Assembly: GCF_900167445.1 (NCBI RefSeq)
Contig: NZ_FUZT01000011.1
Location: forward strand, 142,195 to 206,194
Direction: 5' to 3'
From: Maledivibacter halophilus
GTDB lineage: Bacteria; Bacillota; Clostridia; Peptostreptococcales; Caminicellaceae
DNA: 64,000 bases
The notes beneath the pieces were generated by a model. That model was not told where the DNA came from and searched no databases. It saw only the letters and a program-made list of their open reading frames with translations. Of this stretch, positions 1-8,212 are shown piece after piece. Position numbers and translations under genes: made by a program. How positions within the stretch are numbered: the stretch's first letter is position 1; the number at the start of each line of letters is the position of its first letter.

Positions 1-54
1 ATTTCTTCATCCTCTGTGATTTCTTCATCCTCTGTGATTTCTTCATCCTCACTG
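1..54. repeat. 18-bp tandem repeat, three units, inside the secreted protein gene
   Basis: Units at 1-18, 19-36 and 37-54 are the same 18 bases except for two or three changes at the end of the third. The length is a multiple of three, so the array encodes EDEEIT repeats in frame. The array may continue past the window edge. It could vary in copy number by slippage without breaking the frame. Confidence 0.85.
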
Positions 55-197
55 ACTATTTTACCATCTAAAGTTATAGTTTCTTCTTTTGGCTCTGCAT
101 AGGAATAATACAATGCAGGGGATATCATCTGAACCAATATAGCTAATACGAGCATTAGGTGAATCACCCATTTGCTTTTCTTGTGAAAAACCTTCAT
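1..197 (-). CDS. Secreted acidic-repeat protein, N-terminus only (truncated by window edge)
   Basis: The ATG at 195-197 follows an excellent AAGGAGG site at 202-210. The product starts MKVFHKKSKWV, then a hydrophobic stretch (about residues 11-28) and a likely signal-peptidase site after SYA near residue 34. The mature part begins AEPKEET and soon enters tandem six-residue units of the form EDEEIT, at least three before the window ends. The protein is therefore exported and strongly acidic at its start. Such regions are common as spacers in cell-wall or secreted proteins, but nothing here shows the function. Most of the gene lies outside the window. Confidence 0.7.
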   Translation of the reverse strand, partial: MKVFHKKSKWVIHLMLVLAILVQMISPALYYSYAEPKEETITLDGKIVSEDEEITEDEEITEDEE

Positions 198-412
198 TTT
201 TTGCCTCCTTGATATGATTTTCATTGCTAATAGGTTTATTTTAAAACTCTATAAGCCCGCTTTTCAATTCTCTCAAATTGTCAGATTCATATCTATCCTT
301 TTCTTGCTCACATGTATCCCTTTTTTTGCTCTTTTAGTAAAAAGCCGCTAATACAATATAAAAAAGTATTTTAAGGCAAATCTTTTACTATAAAAGGTAA
401 ATTTCATTCATA

Positions 413-2023
413 TTATTGAACATTTCTAAAATTACCATCTTCATCAGTAACTACATCTCCAAGATAAAAGCCTCCAGTAGGAGTATGGACGATTCCTTGG
501 ATTTCAGATCGCCAACAACGATATCCGTTATTATCTACAAGGGGAATGATTGTGCAATAATCAAAAAGTTTTCTCTGAATAGCAGTAATTTGCTTCGTTC
601 TTTCATCATAATCAACTGTTTTTCTGGCCTTAGCCACCATTGCATTGTAGTTTTCCGGATCTGGATTAGTACACTTAACATTCCTATTGCAGAAATTATC
701 AACTAATAGAAATGGCTCTGACCAGCCTAATCCCAAGTAAGCCATTTGGAAATTACCATCAACTACATCTTGATTTACATATGACCAATTCTGTGTCTTT
801 ATTTGCATATCAATTCCAACTGCCTTCAAATCTATTTGAAGAGACTGGGCAACTTTTTTTGGAGTTTCTGAATCTCTGCAATCAAATTCGAATACAAAGT
901 TTTTACCATCCTTATCTACAAAACCATCATTATTTGTATCTGTCCAACCGGTATCAGCCAATAACTGTTTTGACAATTCAGGGTCATATCCATAATTGGT
1001 TTTATAGTAATCAACTACTTCTTCTGAATAATTCAAGCATTTTCTTAATACCAAGCTATATGCAGGTGTTTCAAATTCACTCAAATAGGCCGCCAAATTA
1101 TCTCTGCTGATAGCATGGATAATGGCTTTACGAACATTAATCTCTTGGAAAAGTGGATCAGTCATATTAAGTTCTGCGTAATTGACTTCTGCACCATATG
1201 CCTCAAACATATCAATATTTTCTGCATTCTTAAGTTCATCATAGTATTCAGAGGGAACCATTGCAAGGACATCATAGTCACCATTTTGAACTCCCTGTGC
1301 AAATGTAAAACTCTCACCAGAGAATACAACCTTTATAGTTTTTACAGGAGAAGGCCCCTGATTTTTCAACATGGGATTGTGGGTTTTATAGCCTTCATTA
1401 GCTTTCAATATTGCATATGCACCTGGCTGATATTCATCAAGATAGTATGCTCCGTAGGGATGACATCCCCAAAGTTTTTCATCAGCAGACATATTCTCAA
1501 TTTCATCCTTATCAATCAATCCTACGAAACAATTCTGAAAATTATACAGCATATCTGCCTGATATTCACTCAAATGAACAACAACATTACGTCCGTCAAC
1601 TTCCATTGACTTAATGGCCTTGTATCCGTCTGCATAAGGACTGACTTCTAAACCATATTCAACACTTGCAATGAAATCCACAGGTTCAACTTGCTCACCT
1701 GTGGAATATTTCATTCCTTCAGGAAAAGTAAGTGTCCATGTCAAACCATCTTCACTCCACTTAGATTCTGAAGCAATTCCCGGAAGCACATCTCCTGTTT
1801 TCGGATCTTTTTCAAGAATAGGATCTGCCAACAAACACTGCATGTCATTCCATGATGATACCTGGAAAAGATCCACACCCTCCCATGCATCATCCTGAAT
1901 TATCAAAGTTTTTCTTCCTACCGCTCCGTCAGTATTTGCACTTTTACTGCAGCCGGCAAAGCTTGCAAGTGAAAGTACTAAAGCAAAAATTAATGTAAGT
2001 TTAAGTATTTTGCTCTTTTCCAT
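413..2023 (-). CDS. oppA: ABC importer substrate-binding lipoprotein, oligopeptide/nickel family
   Basis: A 536-residue family 5 solute-binding protein. The N-terminus is a lipoprotein signal with lipobox SFAGC (Cys25), so it is anchored outside the membrane. The body has the usual pattern of the OppA/DppA/NikA fold (YSTGEQVEPVDF early, LNMTDPLF and VRKAIIHAISRD in the middle, a typical C-terminal lobe). The start has a GAGGAG site 7 bases upstream. It is the last gene of the importer set and is separated from oppF by 141 bp holding a palindromic element, so it may be expressed at a different level from the permease genes. The ligand (peptide, nickel chelate or other) cannot be read from sequence. 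Confidence 0.9.
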   Translation of the reverse strand: MEKSKILKLTLIFALVLSLASFAGCSKSANTDGAVGRKTLIIQDDAWEGVDLFQVSSWNDMQCLLADPILEKDPKTGDVLPGIASESKWSEDGLTWTLTFPEGMKYSTGEQVEPVDFIASVEYGLEVSPYADGYKAIKSMEVDGRNVVVHLSEYQADMLYNFQNCFVGLIDKDEIENMSADEKLWGCHPYGAYYLDEYQPGAYAILKANEGYKTHNPMLKNQGPSPVKTIKVVFSGESFTFAQGVQNGDYDVLAMVPSEYYDELKNAENIDMFEAYGAEVNYAELNMTDPLFQEINVRKAIIHAISRDNLAAYLSEFETPAYSLVLRKCLNYSEEVVDYYKTNYGYDPELSKQLLADTGWTDTNNDGFVDKDGKNFVFEFDCRDSETPKKVAQSLQIDLKAVGIDMQIKTQNWSYVNQDVVDGNFQMAYLGLGWSEPFLLVDNFCNRNVKCTNPDPENYNAMVAKARKTVDYDERTKQITAIQRKLFDYCTIIPLVDNNGYRCWRSEIQGIVHTPTGGFYLGDVVTDEDGNFRNVQ

Positions 2024-2046
2024 CTATTTAACTCCTCTCATTTAAA

Positions 2047-2140
2047 TGAACAAATTGCATAATTCCTTTCTGTAAAAACCATCTAATATATAGCTTTAAA
2101 ATCTTCAAAAACATAACATATATATTATGCAATTTCCTCA
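2047..2140. repeat. ~95-bp palindromic element, copy A (oppF-oppA gap)
   Basis: Terminal inverted repeats at 2047-2063 (tgaacaaattgcataat) and 2124-2140 (attatgcaatttcctca) enclose about 60 bp. Read on the minus strand, the whole element aligns with the plus strand of 11185-11279 at roughly 70% by eye, mostly with transition differences. It fills most of the gap before oppA. It may be a MITE-like element or an RNA-level control structure. Confidence 0.6.
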
Positions 2141-2164
2141 AATAAGTTATATTTATAATACATT

Positions 2165-3148
2165 CTAAATTTTTTTTAGTATGGACTCATATCTAAAACA
2201 GGCCACTTGATGTCCATTGGGAAATATAATATTTTGAGGTGCTTCATTAGCACAATCCTTTGTGGCATAGGGACATCTCGGATGGAAGTTACAGCCCGTA
2301 GGCAAGTTAATTAAACTTACCGGAGCTCCCTCCATTAAATATTTCTCTTTATCTCTATCATGGGGATCAAGTATGGGAGATGCTGCCATCAAGCCTTCTG
2401 TATATGGATGCTTAGGATCTTTTATTACTTCATCAGTAGGGCCAAATTCAACAAGCTTACCTAGATACATTACTGCAATTCTGTCACTTATATATCTTAT
2501 TACATTGAGATCATGGGTAATTACCAGATACGTCAAATTAAAACTTTCTTGTAAATCAAGAAGCAAATTTAATATTTGTGCTTGTACTGAAATATCCAAA
2601 GCTGAAGTAGGCTCATCTAATATCATTACCTTCGGCTCAAGAACCAGGGCTCTTGCAATGGCAATACGCTGCAATTGCCCTCCCGATAATTGATGGGGAT
2701 AGCTGTTGAGATATCTTGAATCCATCTTAACAAGCTCTAAGGATTTAACTGCCTTTTCCTTAGCTAATTTCTTTGGCATACCGTGGAGTATCAATGGCCT
2801 CATAATAGAGCTCATAACCGTGCTTCGTGGATTCAAATTTGAAGCAGGGTCCTGAAAGACAACTGCAACATCGGTACGAAATTTTTTCATTTCTTTTCTA
2901 GTGGCCTTTGAAAGATTTATTCCATTAAACACAACATGGCTATCTGTAGGTTTTGTAAGATTTAAAATCACCCTTGCCAAAGTAGTTTTTCCGCTTCCAG
3001 ATTCTCCAACCAAACCAACAATTTCACCTTTGTTGATGGTAAGGGTAACATCATCTACTGCCTTTACATAATTCTTTTTTCTTTTTATGCCTTTATTTAT
3101 TGTAAAATATTTTTTAAGATTATTTAGTTCAATTACAGCTTCACCCAT
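2165..3148 (-). CDS. oppF: ABC importer ATPase, OppF type
   Basis: A 327-residue cytoplasmic ATPase. Walker A GESGSGKTT lies near residue 50, the Q-loop is VVFQDP, the signature is LSGGQLQR, and Walker B MILDEPTSALD is followed by the H-loop ITHD. The C-terminal oligopeptide-transporter extension has the conserved cysteine pattern C-x3-HPRCPYA-x3-C. Its start overlaps the end of oppD by 8 bases, showing translational coupling. It pairs with OppD to power the importer. Confidence 0.93.
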   Translation of the reverse strand: MGEAVIELNNLKKYFTINKGIKRKKNYVKAVDDVTLTINKGEIVGLVGESGSGKTTLARVILNLTKPTDSHVVFNGINLSKATRKEMKKFRTDVAVVFQDPASNLNPRSTVMSSIMRPLILHGMPKKLAKEKAVKSLELVKMDSRYLNSYPHQLSGGQLQRIAIARALVLEPKVMILDEPTSALDISVQAQILNLLLDLQESFNLTYLVITHDLNVIRYISDRIAVMYLGKLVEFGPTDEVIKDPKHPYTEGLMAASPILDPHDRDKEKYLMEGAPVSLINLPTGCNFHPRCPYATKDCANEAPQNIIFPNGHQVACFRYESILKKI

Positions 3149-4121
3149 TATTCATCACCACCTTTTCTAAATGGCAGCTAAAGGAGTGGGATTCTGTAAC
3201 CATTTTTTCTTCAGGGTCCTCTGTTTTACAAAGTTCAACAGCATATGGACATCTATTTTCAAATCTGCATCCAGGAAGGTTCTCTGTCAATCTTGGAACA
3301 CTACCATCTATTGTCTGTAATCGGCCTTCTAACTTAGTTTTTCTTGGCAATGACTTCATAAGTAATTGAGTATAGGGATGTTTAGGATTATCAAATATGT
3401 CAAAGACTGTTCCTTGCTCTACAACTTCTCCTGCATACATAACTGCAACTTTGTCAGCAACCTCTGCAACCAAACCAAAATTATGAGTAATAAGCATAAT
3501 AGCCGTATTGTATTTATCTCTAAGGTTTTTTATTATATTTAGAATTTGCGCTTCAATGGTAACATCAAGGGCTGTAGTGGGTTCATCGGCAATTAGTAAT
3601 TGAGGCGTTCTCGCTAGCATCATGGCAATCATCACACGCTGTCTCATACCTCCTGACAACTCATGAGGAAAACTATATGCATTCTTCTTGGCGTCGGGCA
3701 TCTTAACATCATTATATATTTTTATAACCCTGTTCCAAGCCTCTTTCTTTGAGACTTTATCAAGGATGATTCCTTCAGCCACCTGATATCCCGTGGTGTA
3801 CACAGGGTTGAGAGAATCAAGGGGATTTTGAAAAATCATTCCTATTTCTCTTCCACGTATCCCTTCAAGCTGTCTATCGATATATTTATTTATATCCTCA
3901 CCATTAAAGAATATATTTCCTTTTATTATTTCATTATGTTCAGTTAAAAGACGTAAAATAGAATGTGCAATTGTTGATTTTCCGCATCCAGATTCTCCTA
4001 CAATTGCAAATATCTCTCCTTTATTTATAGAAAAGGAAACGTTCTTTACCGCGGATAAATACCCATCCTTAACCTTGTAATTCACACATAGTTTATTTAA
4101 CCTTAATAATTCTTCACTCAT
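3141..4121 (-). CDS. oppD: ABC importer ATPase, OppD type
   Basis: A 326-residue ATPase with Walker A GESGCGKST, Q-loop MIFQNPLDSLNP, signature LSGGMRQR and Walker B LLIADEPTTALD followed by ITHNF. The C-terminal OppD-type tail has C-x4-NRCPYAVELC. It follows oppC by 12 bases and overlaps oppF. Together these make the heterodimeric motor of the peptide/nickel-type importer. Confidence 0.93.
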   Translation of the reverse strand: MSEELLRLNKLCVNYKVKDGYLSAVKNVSFSINKGEIFAIVGESGCGKSTIAHSILRLLTEHNEIIKGNIFFNGEDINKYIDRQLEGIRGREIGMIFQNPLDSLNPVYTTGYQVAEGIILDKVSKKEAWNRVIKIYNDVKMPDAKKNAYSFPHELSGGMRQRVMIAMMLARTPQLLIADEPTTALDVTIEAQILNIIKNLRDKYNTAIMLITHNFGLVAEVADKVAVMYAGEVVEQGTVFDIFDNPKHPYTQLLMKSLPRKTKLEGRLQTIDGSVPRLTENLPGCRFENRCPYAVELCKTEDPEEKMVTESHSFSCHLEKVVMNNG

Positions 4122-4133
4122 ACACCTCTCCTT

Positions 4134-4982
4134 TTACTGTGATTTCATTCTTGGATCAAGCAGGTCACGAAGGCCTTCGCCTAAAATATTAAATCCAAAT
4201 ACTGTATAAACCAATGCTAGTCCTGGGAATATGCAAAGCCATGGTCCACGGGATATAAAATTTATTCCTTCAGAAACCATCAGGCCCCAGTCTGGTGAAG
4301 GTGGCTGTGAACCCACTCCAAGAAAACTGAGGGTAGTAGTTGACATAATAGTTCTTGGCAACTGCATGGAAACTGTTACAATTAATACCGGAACAATATT
4401 GGGTAAAATATACCTAAACATTATAGATATAGGATTCTCACCAAAGGATATTCCCGTTTCTATAAAGGCTTGATTTTTTATTGACATTGTTTTGGCCCGT
4501 ACCATTCTGGCATATGAGGCCCAATTCACTACAGCAATAGCAATTATAGCATTTGTAAGGCCTGAACCAATGACTGTAACAACAGCAAGGGCCATAATCA
4601 TTCCGGGAATACACCAAGTCAAATCCGCCACAAAGGTCAGTAATCTATCGGCAAGTCCTCCAAAATAGCCACAAATCAAACCTATAATCACTCCAAAAAT
4701 CAACTGAAGACCTGCACCTAATATGGCGACCTGCAGAGTTATTTTGCTTCCATAAATTATACGACTAAATAAATCCCTTCCCATATTATCTGTCCCAAAT
4801 ATGTATTTGACACTTGGACCAGCCAAAATATTTTGTGGATGGACTTCATCATAATTAAAGGAAGCAATTTGACTGGCAAATATTGCAGATATAATTACAC
4901 TCAATATGATTATAAAACCAATCATAAAATTCCTATTTCTATAGCAAGAACTCAAAAACTCTTTAAATGGACTATCATTCAT
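4134..4982 (-). CDS. oppC: ABC importer permease, OppC type
   Basis: A 282-residue membrane protein with a short cytoplasmic N-terminus, one transmembrane helix near residue 17, a linker, then the five-helix permease core. The family features are GTDNMGRDLFSRIIYG before the core and the EAA-type loop around ETGISFGENPISIMF-RYILPN. The start overlaps the oppB stop. It forms the membrane pore with OppB. Confidence 0.92.
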   Translation of the reverse strand: MNDSPFKEFLSSCYRNRNFMIGFIIILSVIISAIFASQIASFNYDEVHPQNILAGPSVKYIFGTDNMGRDLFSRIIYGSKITLQVAILGAGLQLIFGVIIGLICGYFGGLADRLLTFVADLTWCIPGMIMALAVVTVIGSGLTNAIIAIAVVNWASYARMVRAKTMSIKNQAFIETGISFGENPISIMFRYILPNIVPVLIVTVSMQLPRTIMSTTTLSFLGVGSQPPSPDWGLMVSEGINFISRGPWLCIFPGLALVYTVFGFNILGEGLRDLLDPRMKSQ

Positions 4983-5923
4983 TATTTTTCACCCCCTGTA
5001 ACTGAAATTCTGATTCGGGGATCTAAAATACCCAGAACTATATCACTAAGGATGTTACAGATAATTGTCAAAACAGTAATGATTAATATACATGCCTGTA
5101 CAACATTAAAGTCCTGTTGAATAATGGCATTTATCATTAAATTCCCCATTCCTGGTATTCCAAAAATTTTTTCTATTATAATATATCCTGAAATCAGCCA
5201 CGGCAGCGACATAAATAAATTTACAGTAATTACAATTAATGAGTTGCGAAGTACATGCCTTGTTAATACTGTTTTATTATCCAATCCCTTTGCATATGCC
5301 GTTGTAACATATTTTTCCCGAAGAGCATCCAAAGCTTCTGATTTAGTTAAACGTATGGTGCTTGCCAGTCCTCCTATTACACCTGTGGCTATAGGCAATA
5401 TATAATTTTTCCAGGATTCAAAGCCACTGAGAGGAAACCACTTTAGCTTAACAGCAAAAATCAACATTAATAGTACTGCTAACCAAAAGGAAGGTATGGC
5501 TGTAAAAACCAAAGAGGTACTTACAGTTATGCGATCAAACCAGCTATCTTTTTTATATGCACAAATAAGACCTAATGGGATAGCTACAATTGTACTTATT
5601 ATCAAAGTTGTAACTGTAAGTTTAAGACTGATTGGTATGCAATTTTTGAGTAACGACCAAACATCTATTCTGTACTTATAAGAAATACCAAAATCTCCCG
5701 AAAAAATTATGCGCCGCATCCAATCCATGTATTGTACTAGTAAAGGTCTATCCAGACCATACTCATGCCTTAAGCCCTCTAAATTTTCCACCTTAACTAA
5801 CGGTCCTGCCATGAGAGTCACCGGATCACCAGGCATGAAATATAACATACTAAAAACGAGAAATGACACGCTAAACAGCAATAATATTCCAACTCCCAAT
5901 CTTTTCATTATATAGTTTCGCAT
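4982..5923 (-). CDS. oppB: ABC importer permease, OppB type (first gene of operon)
   Basis: A 313-residue permease beginning MRNYIMKRLGVGILLL, with the family motif YFMPGDPVTLMAG near the N-terminus and the EAA-type loop YAKGLDNKTVLTRHVLRN. The C-terminus ends in the usual LGILDPRIRI. It is the 5' gene of the oppBCDFA set. The 540-bp region upstream holds part of the recurring palindromic sequence and presumably the promoter. Confidence 0.92.
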   Translation of the reverse strand: MRNYIMKRLGVGILLLFSVSFLVFSMLYFMPGDPVTLMAGPLVKVENLEGLRHEYGLDRPLLVQYMDWMRRIIFSGDFGISYKYRIDVWSLLKNCIPISLKLTVTTLIISTIVAIPLGLICAYKKDSWFDRITVSTSLVFTAIPSFWLAVLLMLIFAVKLKWFPLSGFESWKNYILPIATGVIGGLASTIRLTKSEALDALREKYVTTAYAKGLDNKTVLTRHVLRNSLIVITVNLFMSLPWLISGYIIIEKIFGIPGMGNLMINAIIQQDFNVVQACILIITVLTIICNILSDIVLGILDPRIRISVTGGEK

Positions 5924-6217
5924 AAACCATCTCCTTTCTTATTATGTAATTAAATCAGTCTCAAAAGATTTTCAAATTAAGTCTGCCATCACTCCTTTGA
6001 TATGAATTAATACATTCAAGAAAATCATAATTTCAAGATATAGCATAATTATTCTAAATAAGCAGTATTTATACCAATTATTTTATTGCAAATTATTATG
6101 ATGAGGATTTAGTATTGCATTACTGTGAAGAAACTCTTTTCAGTGCATGATCTTATTATTAAATCCTATTAAATGAGCTAAACTGTAATATAAATTTGTA
6201 AAATTCAAAAAGATATT

Positions 6218-6349
6218 ATGACAAAAGTGGGTTTTGTTTTTAATGGAATTCAATATTTTATTGAAAAAACATCTATTAGGTTAATGGATGAAAAATGGGT
6301 TATTATATTTGAAAAGAATTATCCTATATGTATTGAAAAGGAATTTTAA
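6218..6349 (+). CDS. Possible small protein, 43 residues (doubtful)
   Basis: An open frame ATG to TAA on the strand opposite to all neighbours, starting MTKVGFVFNGIQYFIEK and ending in CIEKEF. The composition is protein-like rather than low-complexity, but there is no good ribosome binding site, only an A-rich stretch. It could be a real small gene, a gene remnant or chance. A hairpin lies 19 bases downstream. Confidence 0.25.
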   Translation: MTKVGFVFNGIQYFIEKTSIRLMDEKWVIIFEKNYPICIEKEF

Positions 6350-6367
6350 ACATATAACATATTAATG

Positions 6368-6428
6368 GACTATATCTATGAGATTTGTAATCCCATAGAT
6401 ATAGTCTAAGTATTATGTAATTTCCTCA
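6368..6428. repeat. Palindromic element, copy B (partial) with perfect 13-bp hairpin
   Basis: The right end attatgtaatttcctca (6412-6428) matches the right arms at 2124-2140 and 11263-11279. Beside it is a perfect hairpin, gactatatctatg (6368-6380) paired with catagatatagtc (6394-6406). The left arm of the full element is not clear, so this is a diverged or partial copy. It sits downstream of the exporter pair and could also help end that transcript, though it lacks a strong T-run. Confidence 0.5.
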
Positions 6429-6466
6429 AATAGTTAAACTATTTGATTCTTAAAAGGTTCAATATA

Positions 6467-8212
6467 TCAGCTTACACTTGTGTTAATCTTCCAGCTCCTT
6501 GCCTCCATTCGTTTTTCCCAAAGATCATTATATTTGCCCCTTTTTCTTATTAGATCCCCGTGGGTTCCTCTTTGAACAATTTTTCCTTCATTTAAGACTA
6601 ATATTTGGTCGGCATCATTTATGGTAGATAGTTTATGGGCAATTACAATAATAGTTTTTTCTTTTATAAGCTCATCTATAGCCCTTTGTATATGCTTTTC
6701 ATTATCAGGATCAACACTGGCAGTTGCCTCATCAAGAAGTATAATAGGTGCATCCTTTAAAATAGCCCTAGCTATTGATATTCTTTGCTTTTCGCCACCT
6801 GATAAAGTTGCCCCTGCTTCACCAACTATCGTATCATATCCATTTTCAAGATCCATAATAAAATTATGACATCTGGCTTTTTTGCAGGCCTTTATAACTT
6901 CTTCCATAGTAGCTTCTGGCTTTGAAAATTTAATATTATTTAAAATAGTATCATTAAAGAGATATACTCTTTGAAATACCATGCTTATATTTTTTAAAAG
7001 ATTTTCCATTCCCATTTCCCTTATATCTATTCCTCCAATTTTTATACTTCCTTTTTCTATATCCCAAAATCTAGCTATTAAATTTGCAATAGTAGTTTTA
7101 CCACAGCCCGAAGGCCCTACTAAAGCTGTCATGGTTTTTTCCTTTGCCTTAAAGCTTATATCCTTTAAAACCTTCTCTTTTTCATAGGCAAAAGACACCC
7201 TGTGAAATTCTATATCAAAATTATTCAAATTTACTTCTGTGTTATTTTCTTTTAATATTTTTTCTTCCATAAGCTTTCCATAACGGTCCAATCCTGCTAT
7301 CATTATTCTTCCCAAGGGCAATGCACTTCCTATAACTCTAAAGGGGAGAAATATCTGATAAATAAATATCATCATCATAAAGGCAATAGGAAGCTCCATA
7401 GTTCCCTTTGTAACAAAATAGGATGCCAAAAATATTACAGCTCCTGTTCCTAGTGCTATAAAGACATCCAATGAAAGAAAGGGCTTAAGCAGTGATTTTT
7501 CAAGCTTTATTAATATATTCCTTGTATCTTTAAAGCTTTTATATGTAGCCTTTGACTTTTGTCCTTCTAAGTTAAAGGCCTTTATAACAGAAATCCCCTT
7601 TACATATTCTATTACAGCACTTACAAGCTTTGATTGCACCTCTTGCTTTTTCATCGAGTTTTCACTTGATTTTTTAAATAATTTATCTAGAATTACAAAG
7701 GAAGCTATGGTTGTTAAACTTACGACTATTCCAATTCTATAGTCAAGGATAATAATAATAATTGAACTTATAATTACCCCTATTGAACCAGAAACTATTT
7801 TAGATAAAGTGCTCATTCCATGTTCTTCTATAAAATTCAAATCAGAAGATAATACTGCACTGATATATCCTACATTTCCTTCTGTAAAATAACCCGTGGG
7901 CAGTTTTTTTAAATAATCCCCTATCTTCATCCTTTCATCTGCAAATATTTTATATCCAGTTCCGCTCTGTAAACCATCTACTAGCCTTCTAAATAATGCT
8001 CTTAGAATAACACTAATGACCACCCCAGAAGCTGCAATTACAACATCTTCTTTGACTAGAGTATTATCATTTATTTTTATTAGCCCATATAATATAAATA
8101 TAATTGGTCCATTTATAGTAAAGGATTCTAAAATGCTAAAAATTATGGCCCATTTTAGACGAAGGCTGTATTTTCCTGAAAAATTTATTAATCTTTTAAC
8201 TATACTAAGCAT
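6467..8212 (-). CDS. Half-size ABC exporter, second subunit of heterodimer
   Basis: A 581-residue protein with six transmembrane helices (about 1-310) fused to a nucleotide-binding domain (about 335-575). The NBD has Walker A GPSGCGKTT, Q-loop MVFQRVYLF, signature LSGGEKQR, Walker B IILLDEATASVD and H-loop IAHKLST. It overlaps the upstream exporter gene by 8 bases, so the two are co-translated and should form a heterodimer. Pairs like this beside an AraC regulator and a Fur-like site resemble YbtP/YbtQ-type siderophore systems. Transport direction and substrate are inferred only. Confidence 0.85.
   Translation of the reverse strand: MLSIVKRLINFSGKYSLRLKWAIIFSILESFTINGPIIFILYGLIKINDNTLVKEDVVIAASGVVISVILRALFRRLVDGLQSGTGYKIFADERMKIGDYLKKLPTGYFTEGNVGYISAVLSSDLNFIEEHGMSTLSKIVSGSIGVIISSIIIIILDYRIGIVVSLTTIASFVILDKLFKKSSENSMKKQEVQSKLVSAVIEYVKGISVIKAFNLEGQKSKATYKSFKDTRNILIKLEKSLLKPFLSLDVFIALGTGAVIFLASYFVTKGTMELPIAFMMMIFIYQIFLPFRVIGSALPLGRIMIAGLDRYGKLMEEKILKENNTEVNLNNFDIEFHRVSFAYEKEKVLKDISFKAKEKTMTALVGPSGCGKTTIANLIARFWDIEKGSIKIGGIDIREMGMENLLKNISMVFQRVYLFNDTILNNIKFSKPEATMEEVIKACKKARCHNFIMDLENGYDTIVGEAGATLSGGEKQRISIARAILKDAPIILLDEATASVDPDNEKHIQRAIDELIKEKTIIVIAHKLSTINDADQILVLNEGKIVQRGTHGDLIRKRGKYNDLWEKRMEARSWKINTSVS

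Larger units (their letters stand above)
5924..6466. other. Intergenic region between exporter pair and oppB
   Basis: 543 bp. It holds the partial palindromic element at 6368-6428, another attatgtaatt copy at 5941-5951 just before oppB, and a doubtful 43-codon frame at 6218-6349. The promoter of the opp operon should be here, but I cannot pick a clear -35/-10 pair. Confidence 0.5.

Noticed and set aside
1..54. Possible CRISPR array
   Set aside because: The repeats are 18 bp, directly adjacent without spacers, in frame in a coding sequence, and no cas genes are present.
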